Source: MAG-120802 sp049430265 | GTDB lineage: Bacteria; Actinomycetota; Actinomycetes; Nanopelagicales; Nanopelagicaceae | Direction of reading: 5' to 3' | Assembly: GCA_049430265.1 (NCBI GenBank) | Contig: JBMTBW010000002.1 | Coordinates: forward strand, 121,521 to 185,520 | DNA length: 64,000 nucleotides | Made by a program: the position numbers and the translations under genes | The notes under the pieces: generated by a model | Databases searched by the model: none | What the model was told of the DNA's origin: nothing | Seen by the model: the letters and a program-made list of their open reading frames with translations, nothing else | In this document: positions 16,840-25,003 of the stretch, piece by piece | How positions within the stretch are numbered: the first letter of the stretch is position 1 | How the letters are laid out: the number at the start of each line of letters is the position of its first letter

Positions 16840-18540
16840 TTGAGCATTAAAGCCAGTGGAGCGAAATACGACATCTTCACAAAGATTGCTCTAATTCTGG
16901 TTATTTTCATCATCGGATTTTTAATAATCCTGCCTCTAATAAATATCTTAATTTATTCCACGCAGCCTTCAGGCAGCGCCATCATTACTGGATCTTTTAG
17001 CGATGTTGTCACTAGGAATATTATTTGGAATACCGTAAAGCTAGGTCTTACGGTGGCGGCACTTGGAACTGTTCTGGGTTTCATCATGGCCTACACCCAA
17101 GCTCGAGTTGAGTTTAGAGGCAAGAAAATTCTTCATATCATCAACTTAATTCCAATCATTTCTCCGCCATTTGCTTTTGCTACCGCAATCATTGTGCTCT
17201 TTGGCCGAAGTGGAATGATCACTAGAGGTGTATTTGATTGGCGCCCAACACTCTATGGCTTTCCAGGACTGGTTCTAGTTTTAACTCTCTCATTTTTTCC
17301 AATTGCTTATATGAATCTCTTAGGAATGCTAAGAAGCCTTGATCCTGCCCTAGATGAAGCTGGTTCAAGTCTTGGTGCTAATAAGGCCAGAATATTTAGA
17401 ACCGTGACTCTTCCACTTTTGATTCCAGGATTTGCTGGGTCATTTTTACTGCTATTTATTGAATCGATTGCCGATTTAGCAAATCCGATAATTATCGGTG
17501 GTAATTACACAGTTCTTGCCTCACGGGCTTATATGGCAATTAATGGTGATTACGACATCTCACTTGCTGCAGGTTATTCCTCGCTGCTTTTATTACCCGC
17601 GCTTCTTGTATTTTTGGTCCAACGCTATTGGGCCCAGAAGAAGAGTGTGGTTTCAGTAACTGGAAAGCCAAGTGGCCGTCCAACTCTAGTTACATCTAGG
17701 GGCGCAAAATTCTTCTTGCTCTCGGTAACAGGATTACTCACAACTCTTATTGTTATGGTCTATGCAACTGTGATCTTTGGCGCATTTGTAAAGATCATTG
17801 GAGTAAATAATGAATTCACTTTAGAAAACTTCCGCTATCTCCTCGGTGGTTTTGCCAATGGAGCGATTAAGACAACAACGATGCTTGCTCTCATAGCCAC
17901 TCCCCTAGCTGGAGTTTTCGGTATGTTGATTGCATGGCTAGTTATTAGAAAAGTTAAGCGAGGCTCTGAAGCGCTAGATTTCTTAGGTATGTTGGGTATC
18001 GCAGTTCCTGGAACAGTTATCGGTATTGGATATGCCATCACCTATAACGATCCGGTAAAAGTTGCTGGCGTAACAGTATTTCCTCAAGTTGCAGGGGGAG
18101 CTGCTCTACTTGGTGGCTCTATTGCAATTGTTATGGTCTACATCATTAGATCAAGTCCAGCAGGACAACGTTCTGGTATTTCTATGTTGCAACAGATTGA
18201 TCCCTCAATTGAGGAAGCATCTGCCTCACTTGGTGCACCTGGCGGTAAGACATTCCGCCTAATTACCCTTCCGCTCATTAGCGGCGCATTCTTATCAGGA
18301 CTTATGTACGCCTTTGCTCACTCGATGACCACGCTATCTCCCATCATCTTCCTGGTAACCCCAGATACATCAATACTTACCCAGAAGATTCTGGCTGAGG
18401 CAGACCAGGGTAGATACGGCAATGTTTTTGCCCTCTGCTGCATTTTGATTTTAATTATTTTAGTAATTGGCAGCTTAATCAATCTGCTAGTACGCAGAAG
18501 TCAAGTTTCAATAGAACGCCCGATGGTGACAGGACGCTAA
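16840..18540 (+). CDS. Iron-type ABC transporter permease, two fused domains
   Basis: 566-aa inner-membrane protein with two binding-protein-dependent permease domains in one chain, as in FbpB/AfuB. The two cytoplasmic EAA loops that dock the ATPase are DEAGSSLGANKARIFRTVTL near residue 177 and EEASASLGAPGGKTFRLITL near 452. About twelve membrane segments are visible. The start is a TTG with AAGGAG seven bases upstream. It sits between the binding protein and ATPase genes and is the channel of that importer. Confidence 0.9.
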   Translation: MSIKASGAKYDIFTKIALILVIFIIGFLIILPLINILIYSTQPSGSAIITGSFSDVVTRNIIWNTVKLGLTVAALGTVLGFIMAYTQARVEFRGKKILHIINLIPIISPPFAFATAIIVLFGRSGMITRGVFDWRPTLYGFPGLVLVLTLSFFPIAYMNLLGMLRSLDPALDEAGSSLGANKARIFRTVTLPLLIPGFAGSFLLLFIESIADLANPIIIGGNYTVLASRAYMAINGDYDISLAAGYSSLLLLPALLVFLVQRYWAQKKSVVSVTGKPSGRPTLVTSRGAKFFLLSVTGLLTTLIVMVYATVIFGAFVKIIGVNNEFTLENFRYLLGGFANGAIKTTTMLALIATPLAGVFGMLIAWLVIRKVKRGSEALDFLGMLGIAVPGTVIGIGYAITYNDPVKVAGVTVFPQVAGGAALLGGSIAIVMVYIIRSSPAGQRSGISMLQQIDPSIEEASASLGAPGGKTFRLITLPLISGAFLSGLMYAFAHSMTTLSPIIFLVTPDTSILTQKILAEADQGRYGNVFALCCILILIILVIGSLINLLVRRSQVSIERPMVTGR

Positions 18541-18549
18541 GGAGAAATA

Positions 18550-19683
18550 ATGAAGAATAAATCAGGAAGACTAAACCTTGATGCCCTTACTAAGGAGTTT
18601 GGTAATGACAAAGAGAAGGTAGTGGCGGTGCGCCAACTTTCGCTGACTATCAATCCTGGTGAGTTTGTCACCCTGCTTGGCCCATCTGGCTGTGGCAAAA
18701 CAACTGCACTTCGAATGATTGCTGGATTTGAAACCCCAACTAGTGGAAAAGTTCTGCTAGATGGCGAAGATCTAAGTTCACTAACACCAGATAAGCGCCC
18801 GATGGGAATGGTTTTTCAATCTTATGCATTGTTTCCTCATCTTAGCGTCTTTGACAATGTTGCCTATGGCCTAAAAATTAAGAAGATGTCAGCAGCTGCA
18901 ATAAAAGAAGCGGTTGGTGAAGTCCTAAATTCCATGAGTCTTTCCCATCTTGCAAATCGCGCTCCTAATCAATTATCAGGTGGACAACAGCAAAGAGTTG
19001 CTCTTGCTAGAGCAATGGTTGTTAGACCTAAAGTTCTTTTATTCGATGAGCCACTTTCAAATCTTGACGCCAAATTGCGAGCGCAGATGCGAATTGAGAT
19101 TCGCTCAATTCAACAAAAACTAGGCATTACCAGCATCTTTGTGACGCATGATCAGGATGAAGCGATGAGCCTCTCTGATCGGATTGTTGTTATGCGGAAT
19201 GCAGTTGTGGAGCAAGTTGGCACACCTGATGAGGTTTATCGCAGACCAGCAACGGTATTTGTTGCTGATTTCATTGGGCGCTCAAACTTCTTAGCAGTTG
19301 AAACTTTTAGCAAAGCTGCAGAAAACAAGGCCAAAATCGAGGTTAGTGGCAAGAAAATGGTAGTTGCTGCTCACTCAAAAGCCCTTTCTTCAAGCAAGCC
19401 AGTCTTATTGGTTCGTCCTGAATCAATCTTGGTCACCTCTGCAAAGAGCAGAAGTTCAAAGCCTGGAAAGGGTGAAGGATTAGTTGAAAATGTTGTTTTC
19501 TATGGAAATCACGTTGAATACACCTTAGATACTGATGAGGGAAGAATTATCTCAGTTGTCTCAGATCCAATTTATGATGAGATTGTTCCGGTTGGAAAAA
19601 TAGCTAAGTACTCATTTGATCCATCAAGAGCGTGGCTACTTCCATCCCAATCTAGCCAGGATGTTACAGAGAGCAGAAAATGA
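18550..19683 (+). CDS. ABC transporter ATP-binding protein (FbpC/PotA type)
   Basis: 377-aa ATPase that powers the importer. Walker A GPSGCGKTT is at residues 44-52, the signature LSGGQQQRVALARA near 143, Walker B VLLFDEPLSN near 163 and the switch histidine in FVTHDQDEA near 198. A C-terminal TOBE-type region (residues about 240-370) follows, as in ferric, spermidine and sulfate ATPases. It starts 9 nt after the permease stop, with GGAG upstream, and overlaps the next gene by 4 bp. Confidence 0.93.
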   Translation: MKNKSGRLNLDALTKEFGNDKEKVVAVRQLSLTINPGEFVTLLGPSGCGKTTALRMIAGFETPTSGKVLLDGEDLSSLTPDKRPMGMVFQSYALFPHLSVFDNVAYGLKIKKMSAAAIKEAVGEVLNSMSLSHLANRAPNQLSGGQQQRVALARAMVVRPKVLLFDEPLSNLDAKLRAQMRIEIRSIQQKLGITSIFVTHDQDEAMSLSDRIVVMRNAVVEQVGTPDEVYRRPATVFVADFIGRSNFLAVETFSKAAENKAKIEVSGKKMVVAAHSKALSSSKPVLLVRPESILVTSAKSRSSKPGKGEGLVENVVFYGNHVEYTLDTDEGRIISVVSDPIYDEIVPVGKIAKYSFDPSRAWLLPSQSSQDVTESRK

Positions 19684-19925
19684 GCCCGCTTTCCTACCTT
19701 AGATACTTAGCCTATGCGCTCTTTGCCCTTGGCCTAATTAATCTACGTTACCAAACTGGAGCTAGCGACCTTGTCTTAAAAACAGTGTTAATTTCAGGAA
19801 CAGGTGTAATCATCTTTACCCTGACCTATCTAAATTTCGGTAAAGCCTTTCTAGCAAAGTCTTTTGGCAGAACAATTACCTGGATTATCGGTATTGCCGC
19901 CATTATCTTTGCGATCATTAATTAG
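19680..19925 (+). CDS. Small three-span membrane protein
   Basis: 81-aa protein, almost entirely hydrophobic, with three predicted helices (residues about 5-21, 30-48 and 62-79) and short charged turns. The ATG overlaps the ATPase stop (ATGA), so it belongs to the transporter operon by position. I do not recognise a family. It could be an accessory subunit of the importer or an unrelated passenger. Confidence 0.7.
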   Translation: MSPLSYLRYLAYALFALGLINLRYQTGASDLVLKTVLISGTGVIIFTLTYLNFGKAFLAKSFGRTITWIIGIAAIIFAIIN

Positions 19926-19928
19926 CAT
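19923..19928 (+). promoter_or_regulatory. Internal -10 element before the DnaX-tail-like gene
   Basis: TAGCAT ends 6 nt before the ATG at 19935, with no Shine-Dalgarno. This gives the last two genes of the run their own leaderless start, apart from any readthrough from the iron transporter. Confidence 0.5.
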
Positions 19929-19934
19929 AAAATT

Positions 19935-20195
19935 ATGGAATTAGCTGAGATTAAATCTCGCTGGAATGATGTCCTAGATCTTCTCGAGCGTGAAAATCGC
20001 GTGGCATGGCTGGCATTCTTTGATGCCAGATTGGTGAGCTTTAGTAACAATGAACTTAAACTTTCCTTCATTGATGCTGAGAAGTTAAGCGGAGCACATA
20101 ACTATGCTCAGGTGAGAAAAGATTCTCACCGCCACGCCTTAGAAGCTGCAATAGAAGAGATTTTTGGAGTAAGTATCGTCATAATTACCGAGTGA
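19935..20195 (+). CDS. Small protein resembling the DnaX (gamma/tau) C-terminal domain
   Basis: 86-aa soluble protein. The pattern IKSRWNDVLDLLERENRVAWLAFFDARLVSF..NELKLSF followed by a region rich in H/R/K and ending FGVSIVIITE resembles the end of actinobacterial DNA polymerase III gamma/tau, where a tryptophan helix, a sheet strand and a ...LG(V) tail occur. Here it stands alone, without the AAA+ part. A TAGCAT -10 element supports independent expression, and its stop overlaps the GH25 start (GTGA). The homology is by eye and unproven; function unknown. Confidence 0.65.
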   Translation: MELAEIKSRWNDVLDLLERENRVAWLAFFDARLVSFSNNELKLSFIDAEKLSGAHNYAQVRKDSHRHALEAAIEEIFGVSIVIITE

Positions 20196-21811
20196 TTTCT
20201 CCCCGCCGCGTATCCCTTCTCTTACTCATTTGGGCGCTACTAGCCAATATCAGCTCCCCTATTTCGCAGGCGGCGACAACTTCATCCTTTAATTTAACTC
20301 AGACTCCTGCATTTCCTGATTACAAAGTAACTTTTCATGGCGTTATTAAGCCGAAGGTAAAAAATGCAGTGGTAAAAATTGATGTAAAAATTGGCAACTC
20401 TTGGAGTGATACCCGCCTTAGAACTAAATCAACCCCAAGCGGAGCCTGGAAGATTCAAGCAAGAGCTACAGCCCTTGCTGCCAACGCAACTTATCGAGCA
20501 AAAGTGATTATTGGAGGAAAAACACTCACCACAAAGACTAAGCGAATTGTGATTGAGCAGAACCCAGCCATTTCTACTCCAGATGAATTAATCTCACTTA
20601 GCGGTCCTGGCGGTCGCATTCATGGCACTGATATAAGCCGCTGGCAGCATCCGCAAGATAAACCGATTGACTTTGTGAAGATGTATAACGCAGGAATTAG
20701 ATTTGTAATGATTAAAGCCTCTGATACAAGAGATGATGCTGACGCACTTGCTCTTAAGTATCTCTTGATGGATCGTGATGCAGCCCAAGCGGCAGGTATC
20801 TATACCGGTTATTACCACTACACAATATTGCCTAATACCACCAATAAAGAATTCGTAATTCTTGATGCCAAAGCTCAAGCTCAAAAAGCGTTGTGGCGAC
20901 TCACTAGCCTTGGTGGCTATACCGAGCGAGATCTGCCATACGCACTTGATTTGGAATATAACTGTGTGCAAGTTACCAACGGCAGCTGCGTTAAGTATGC
21001 ACCAAAGTCTGTAGTAACGCTCTGGGCTGAAACTTGGCTTGAAACGATGTATGAAAAAACAGGCCGTAAGCCGTTTCTTTATTCTTATCCCACATTTCTA
21101 GAGCAAGCTATGGTAAGAAGTGAAAAATTACGCCAATATCCACTATGGAAAGCACAATACGGGATCAATCCTGCAGATCCGATTGCTGAGCCAGGGAGAA
21201 AGGCATTTGGCTGCTTTGTTCACTCTTGGTCAACTGCCAACTGCTCATCGCTCTGGCAAATTTGGCAGTATTCATCGTGCGGAATTGGCGAGAAATATGG
21301 AGTGCCATCACCAAGGGTCGATTTAAATGTATTTAGAGGAGATAGCGCTTCATTCCTTCAATTAACAAGAGGTATCTGGACCCCTGCTGTTGGCGATTAT
21401 CTTCCGGTCAAGGAACCGACCACTCTGCTTATCACCAGCGTTAACGCAACTAGCACCGATAAGCCGGTGAAGATTAAGGTGGAAGTTAAACGCCCAAGCG
21501 GAGAGCCTGTTGTTACTGGAACCGTAGCTTTTAGGAGAAGTCCTGTTGAGGGCGGGGGCCCAGTTGTTAAAGTGGAACAGAACCCAGTCCGAGATAGGGC
21601 TGGGATCTGGACTCTAACTCTAAGGAATCTTCCTGCAGGTCTTACGCAAGGATATGTCGCATTTGTTGATCAAACTGGAACGCACTTAGAAAATCGCCAA
21701 GACTTATCAATTAATCTGATTCAAGGACCTGAAGTTGTTGTTACTCCAACGCCAAAGCCGAGTAAGCCGGTAGTGCCTTTTGATTCTTGCAAGAATCAAA
21801 TTAAGAATTAA
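20192..21811 (+). CDS. Secreted GH25 lysozyme with flanking beta domains
   Basis: 539-aa exported cell-wall hydrolase. A signal peptide (residues 1-28, ending ISQAA) is followed by a beta-sandwich of about 100 aa, then a GH25 muramidase domain (about 145-390): HGTDISRWQ with the first catalytic Asp, IRFVMIKASDT, YTGYYHYTI, and YALDLEYN with the Asp/Glu pair. A second Ig-like domain (about 405-515) and a proline-rich tail end the protein; no LPXTG anchor is present. GTG start overlaps the previous stop. Probably used in self wall remodelling, since no phage genes are nearby. Confidence 0.9.
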   Translation: MISPRRVSLLLLIWALLANISSPISQAATTSSFNLTQTPAFPDYKVTFHGVIKPKVKNAVVKIDVKIGNSWSDTRLRTKSTPSGAWKIQARATALAANATYRAKVIIGGKTLTTKTKRIVIEQNPAISTPDELISLSGPGGRIHGTDISRWQHPQDKPIDFVKMYNAGIRFVMIKASDTRDDADALALKYLLMDRDAAQAAGIYTGYYHYTILPNTTNKEFVILDAKAQAQKALWRLTSLGGYTERDLPYALDLEYNCVQVTNGSCVKYAPKSVVTLWAETWLETMYEKTGRKPFLYSYPTFLEQAMVRSEKLRQYPLWKAQYGINPADPIAEPGRKAFGCFVHSWSTANCSSLWQIWQYSSCGIGEKYGVPSPRVDLNVFRGDSASFLQLTRGIWTPAVGDYLPVKEPTTLLITSVNATSTDKPVKIKVEVKRPSGEPVVTGTVAFRRSPVEGGGPVVKVEQNPVRDRAGIWTLTLRNLPAGLTQGYVAFVDQTGTHLENRQDLSINLIQGPEVVVTPTPKPSKPVVPFDSCKNQIKN

Positions 21812-23484
21812 CCTACTTTACTCTCTATCTGAGTAGCTCTCTCTAAATTTTTCTTTTGACGAAGGATTATCTGCTCATACTCATTAATAGATTTGGCAAT
21901 CTCTTTCTTTTCAAGCCCTACATACTTACCAAGGAGTTCGCCTAGATAGCTAGTAATACTCAGCCCAGAGTCATTTGCTTCAAATGCAATACGAGTTCTT
22001 CTTGATAACAAATCATCGATAGTTAGAGCTGCTTCATGGGTAATGGCATAGAGCGCTTCTGCTTTTATATATAGCAAGCCTTCAATTAGAGGCTCAAGCA
22101 GTGAAGTATCTTCTTTTGCTGGAGCTAAGACTTCATCAAATAAAGATCCGTAGCGATCAAGAAGATGTCTGATGGTTTCTTCAGATAGACCATACTCTTT
22201 AGCAAGTTTTGGAATCTTATTTATCAATACTGAATAACCTTCAGCGCCAATGATGGCAAGGTTTTCAGTTGTTGAATCAGGAACGATTCTCCTTAAGTGA
22301 TTTACAGCTTCATCAACTGCATCCTCTGACATCACGCGATATGTGGTGTATTTACCGCCAGCGATTGAAACAAAGCCAGGTGCAGGGCTATCAACGACAT
22401 GCTCTCTAGATAATGTAGTTGTTGGTGAGTCAGGATCAGTTGAAACAAGTGGACGAAGGCCTGCAAATACACCGACTACTTGATCGCGTCTTAGTTTGGG
22501 CTCGAGTACTCGATTAGCTTGATTAATTATGTATGAAACATCATCGCTACTTGCTAGTGGCTCCTCTTTACTCTCTTGGTAATCAGTATCGGTTGTGCCA
22601 ACTATCCATTGCTCGCCCCAAGGGATGATGAAAAGCACAGAAACATCGGTCTTAATAATTACGCCACTTTGAGAGTTTATTGCGCTCTTGGGCACAACAA
22701 TGTGTGAACCCTTCGACATGCGAACCTTATAACCGGCTTTAAGTCCAAACTTCTCATGGAGCTGATCACTCCAAACCCCTGATGCCATAATCGTGGCTTT
22801 TGCACGGACTTCAATTACCTCATCACTAATTAAATCTCTAATCTTTGCGCCAACTACTCGCTTACCATTTTTTACAACTTCTTCACATCTAGTTCTTGTG
22901 GTAATAACTGCGCCATATTTAGCAGCAGTTCTTGCAATGCTCATGGTGTGTCGAGCATCATCTACTTGAGCATCAAAGTATTGAAATCCTCCAGTTATTA
23001 CATCAAGGCGCAGTGATGGCGCAATCTCGCTTACCTTCTTCTGGGATAAGTGTTTATGCCAAGGAAGCGCTCTCTTAAAGCCTCGTAGCGCGTCATAGAG
23101 CGCCATTCCAGCTCCCACATAAGTTCTCTCAATTAGTTTTTCATGGAGTGGATAGAGAAATGAAACTGGCTTCACCAAGTGCGGTGAGAGCGTAGTGACC
23201 ATTAACTCTCGCTCATAAAGCGCCTCTCTTACAAGGCGAAAATCATATTGTTCAAGATAGCGAAGTCCGCCATGAATTAACTTTGAAGATTTGGAGGAAG
23301 TTCCTGATGCGAAGTCTCCGCTTTCAACTAAAGCAACGCTTAGCCCTCGTGATGCAGCATCAAGAGCAATTCCCACGCCATTAATTCCGCCGCCAATTAC
23401 CAAAATATCAAATTCGCTCTCACTCAAAGCAGCAATGGCGGAGCCTCGGGTGGCGATATTCAGGCTGGAATTAGATATGGACAC
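21808..23484 (-). CDS. glpD: Glycerol-3-phosphate dehydrogenase, FAD-dependent
   Basis: 558-aa membrane-associated flavoenzyme that oxidises glycerol-3-phosphate to dihydroxyacetone phosphate and passes electrons to quinone. The FAD-binding GGGINGVGIALDAASRGL is at about residues 31-48, followed by SGTSSKSSKLIHGGLRYLE and the later VGTTDTDY and FAGLRPLV motifs. Start is a GTG at 23484 with a TATCCT -10 element 7 nt upstream and no Shine-Dalgarno. It is divergent from glpK across 19 bp, and its stop shares TTAA with the GH25 stop. Confidence 0.95.
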   Translation of the reverse strand: MSISNSSLNIATRGSAIAALSESEFDILVIGGGINGVGIALDAASRGLSVALVESGDFASGTSSKSSKLIHGGLRYLEQYDFRLVREALYERELMVTTLSPHLVKPVSFLYPLHEKLIERTYVGAGMALYDALRGFKRALPWHKHLSQKKVSEIAPSLRLDVITGGFQYFDAQVDDARHTMSIARTAAKYGAVITTRTRCEEVVKNGKRVVGAKIRDLISDEVIEVRAKATIMASGVWSDQLHEKFGLKAGYKVRMSKGSHIVVPKSAINSQSGVIIKTDVSVLFIIPWGEQWIVGTTDTDYQESKEEPLASSDDVSYIINQANRVLEPKLRRDQVVGVFAGLRPLVSTDPDSPTTTLSREHVVDSPAPGFVSIAGGKYTTYRVMSEDAVDEAVNHLRRIVPDSTTENLAIIGAEGYSVLINKIPKLAKEYGLSEETIRHLLDRYGSLFDEVLAPAKEDTSLLEPLIEGLLYIKAEALYAITHEAALTIDDLLSRRTRIAFEANDSGLSITSYLGELLGKYVGLEKKEIAKSINEYEQIILRQKKNLERATQIESKVG

Positions 23485-23490
23485 GCCCCT

Positions 23491-23497
23491 TAGGATA
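23491..23497. promoter_or_regulatory. Shared bidirectional -10 element of glpD and glpK
   Basis: The 7-bp TAGGATA reads TAGGAT on the plus strand (23491-23496) and TATCCT on the minus strand (23497-23492). Each is exactly 7 nt from a start codon: ATG of glpK at 23504 and GTG of glpD at 23484. One A/T-symmetric element can thus serve two leaderless genes. Confidence 0.65.
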
Positions 23498-23503
23498 CGG
23501 GCT

Positions 23504-25003
23504 ATGGGCTACATCGGCGCTCTCGACCAAGGGACCTCAAGCACTCGTTTCATAATCTTTAATCAAACTGGTCAAATCGTTGGACAAGAACAATTAGAAC
23601 ACTCTCAAATTCTCCCCAAAGCAGGTTGGGTGGAACATGATGGTGCGGAAATCTGGCGAGCTTGCATCAGTGTTATTACTGGCGCGTTAAAGAGGGCTGG
23701 TATTCAAGGCTCAGATTTGAACTCAATTGGAATAACAAACCAGAGAGAAACCACTCTTATCTGGGATAAGAGCACCGGACTACCCCTTCATAACGCAATT
23801 GTCTGGCAAGACACAAGGACGGCAGAGTTTCTAAACGCCTTAAGTGATCAGGTTAAAGAAAAGATCGTCTATAAAACAGGCCTTGCTATCGCCCCATACT
23901 TTTCAGCAAGCAAGATTAATTGGCTAATTAAGAATTCTCCCGAAGTTGCCCTGGCAATAAAGGATGGAAGGGCGCTGGCAGGAACCATTGATTCTTGGCT
24001 GCTATGGAATTTAACGGGTGGAGTAAATGGCGGGGTCCACTACACCGATGTGACCAATGCCAGTAGGACGCTACTTATGAACCTTGAGAGCCTTGATTGG
24101 GATGGTGAGCTGTTAGAAATCTTTGAAATTCCTCGTCAGATACTTGCTGAAATCAAATCTTCTTCGCAAGTTTATGGCCACAGCATGAGTAATGGACCAC
24201 TTGCAAGCGCTGTTCCAATCTCTGGAATTCTTGGCGACCAACAAGCAGCGATGGTCGGGCAGACTTGTTTTGAACTTGGAGAATCAAAGACAACCTATGG
24301 CACCGGAAACTTTGCTCTGCTAAATACTGGAACCCAAATTGTTAGATCTAAGCATGGCCTATTAACAACGCTCTGCTATAAATTTGGTGACGACAATGCT
24401 CGATATGCACTTGAGGGCTCTGTAGCGGTTACTGGATCTGCTATCCAATGGCTTAGGGATCAATTAGGCATTATTACTTCAGCTCCCCAAGTTGAAGAGT
24501 TAGCAAAGAGCGTTAGTGATAATGGTGGGGTTTATTTTGTTCCTGCATTTTCAGGACTCTTTGCTCCTTACTGGCGAAGTGATGCAAGAGGGGTAATTGT
24601 TGGATTAAGTAGAGCTGCTACCAAAGCACACCTTGCCAGAGCAGCACTTGAAGCAATCTGTTATCAAACTCGCGATGTATTAGATGCGATGAGCGCTGAT
24701 AGCAATGTTGCTCTCACTGAAATTAGAGTAGATGGCGGAATTACTGCTAATGAATTATGTATGCAGATGCAGGCAGATATTATGGGAGTAGAAGTAATTC
24801 GGCCGGTGATAATTGAAACGACCGCCCTCGGCGCTGCCTATGCAGCAGGACTTGCAACAGGTTTTTATAAAGATACTAGTGAGCTAAAAGCCAAGTGGCG
24901 CGAAGATAAGCGCTTTAAGCCAGATAAAGCCAGCGCGCTTGCAACTACAGGATTTAAGAATTGGAAGAAAGCCATTGAAAAGACTCTAAACTGGCTTGAT
25001 TAA
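23504..25003 (+). CDS. glpK: Glycerol kinase
   Basis: FGGY-family kinase that phosphorylates glycerol to the substrate of GlpD. Motifs include GALDQGTSSTRF at the N-terminus, GITNQRETT, VWQDTRT, GILGDQQAAMVGQ, TYGTGNF and VDGGITANELCMQ. The start is the ATG at 23504; the frame is open to 23291 but that would overlap glpD and add 71 unrelated residues. The resulting 499 aa match the family. No Shine-Dalgarno; -10 TAGGAT lies 7 nt upstream. No glycerol facilitator gene is in view. Confidence 0.96.
   Translation: MGYIGALDQGTSSTRFIIFNQTGQIVGQEQLEHSQILPKAGWVEHDGAEIWRACISVITGALKRAGIQGSDLNSIGITNQRETTLIWDKSTGLPLHNAIVWQDTRTAEFLNALSDQVKEKIVYKTGLAIAPYFSASKINWLIKNSPEVALAIKDGRALAGTIDSWLLWNLTGGVNGGVHYTDVTNASRTLLMNLESLDWDGELLEIFEIPRQILAEIKSSSQVYGHSMSNGPLASAVPISGILGDQQAAMVGQTCFELGESKTTYGTGNFALLNTGTQIVRSKHGLLTTLCYKFGDDNARYALEGSVAVTGSAIQWLRDQLGIITSAPQVEELAKSVSDNGGVYFVPAFSGLFAPYWRSDARGVIVGLSRAATKAHLARAALEAICYQTRDVLDAMSADSNVALTEIRVDGGITANELCMQMQADIMGVEVIRPVIIETTALGAAYAAGLATGFYKDTSELKAKWREDKRFKPDKASALATTGFKNWKKAIEKTLNWLD

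Noticed and set aside
20192..21811. GH25 lysozyme as a prophage endolysin
   Set aside because: It has a signal peptide and accessory beta domains, and there are no holin, portal, terminase or integrase genes nearby.
23291..23503. N-terminal extension of the glycerol kinase frame
   Set aside because: It overlaps conserved FAD-binding codons of glpD and adds residues unlike any kinase.
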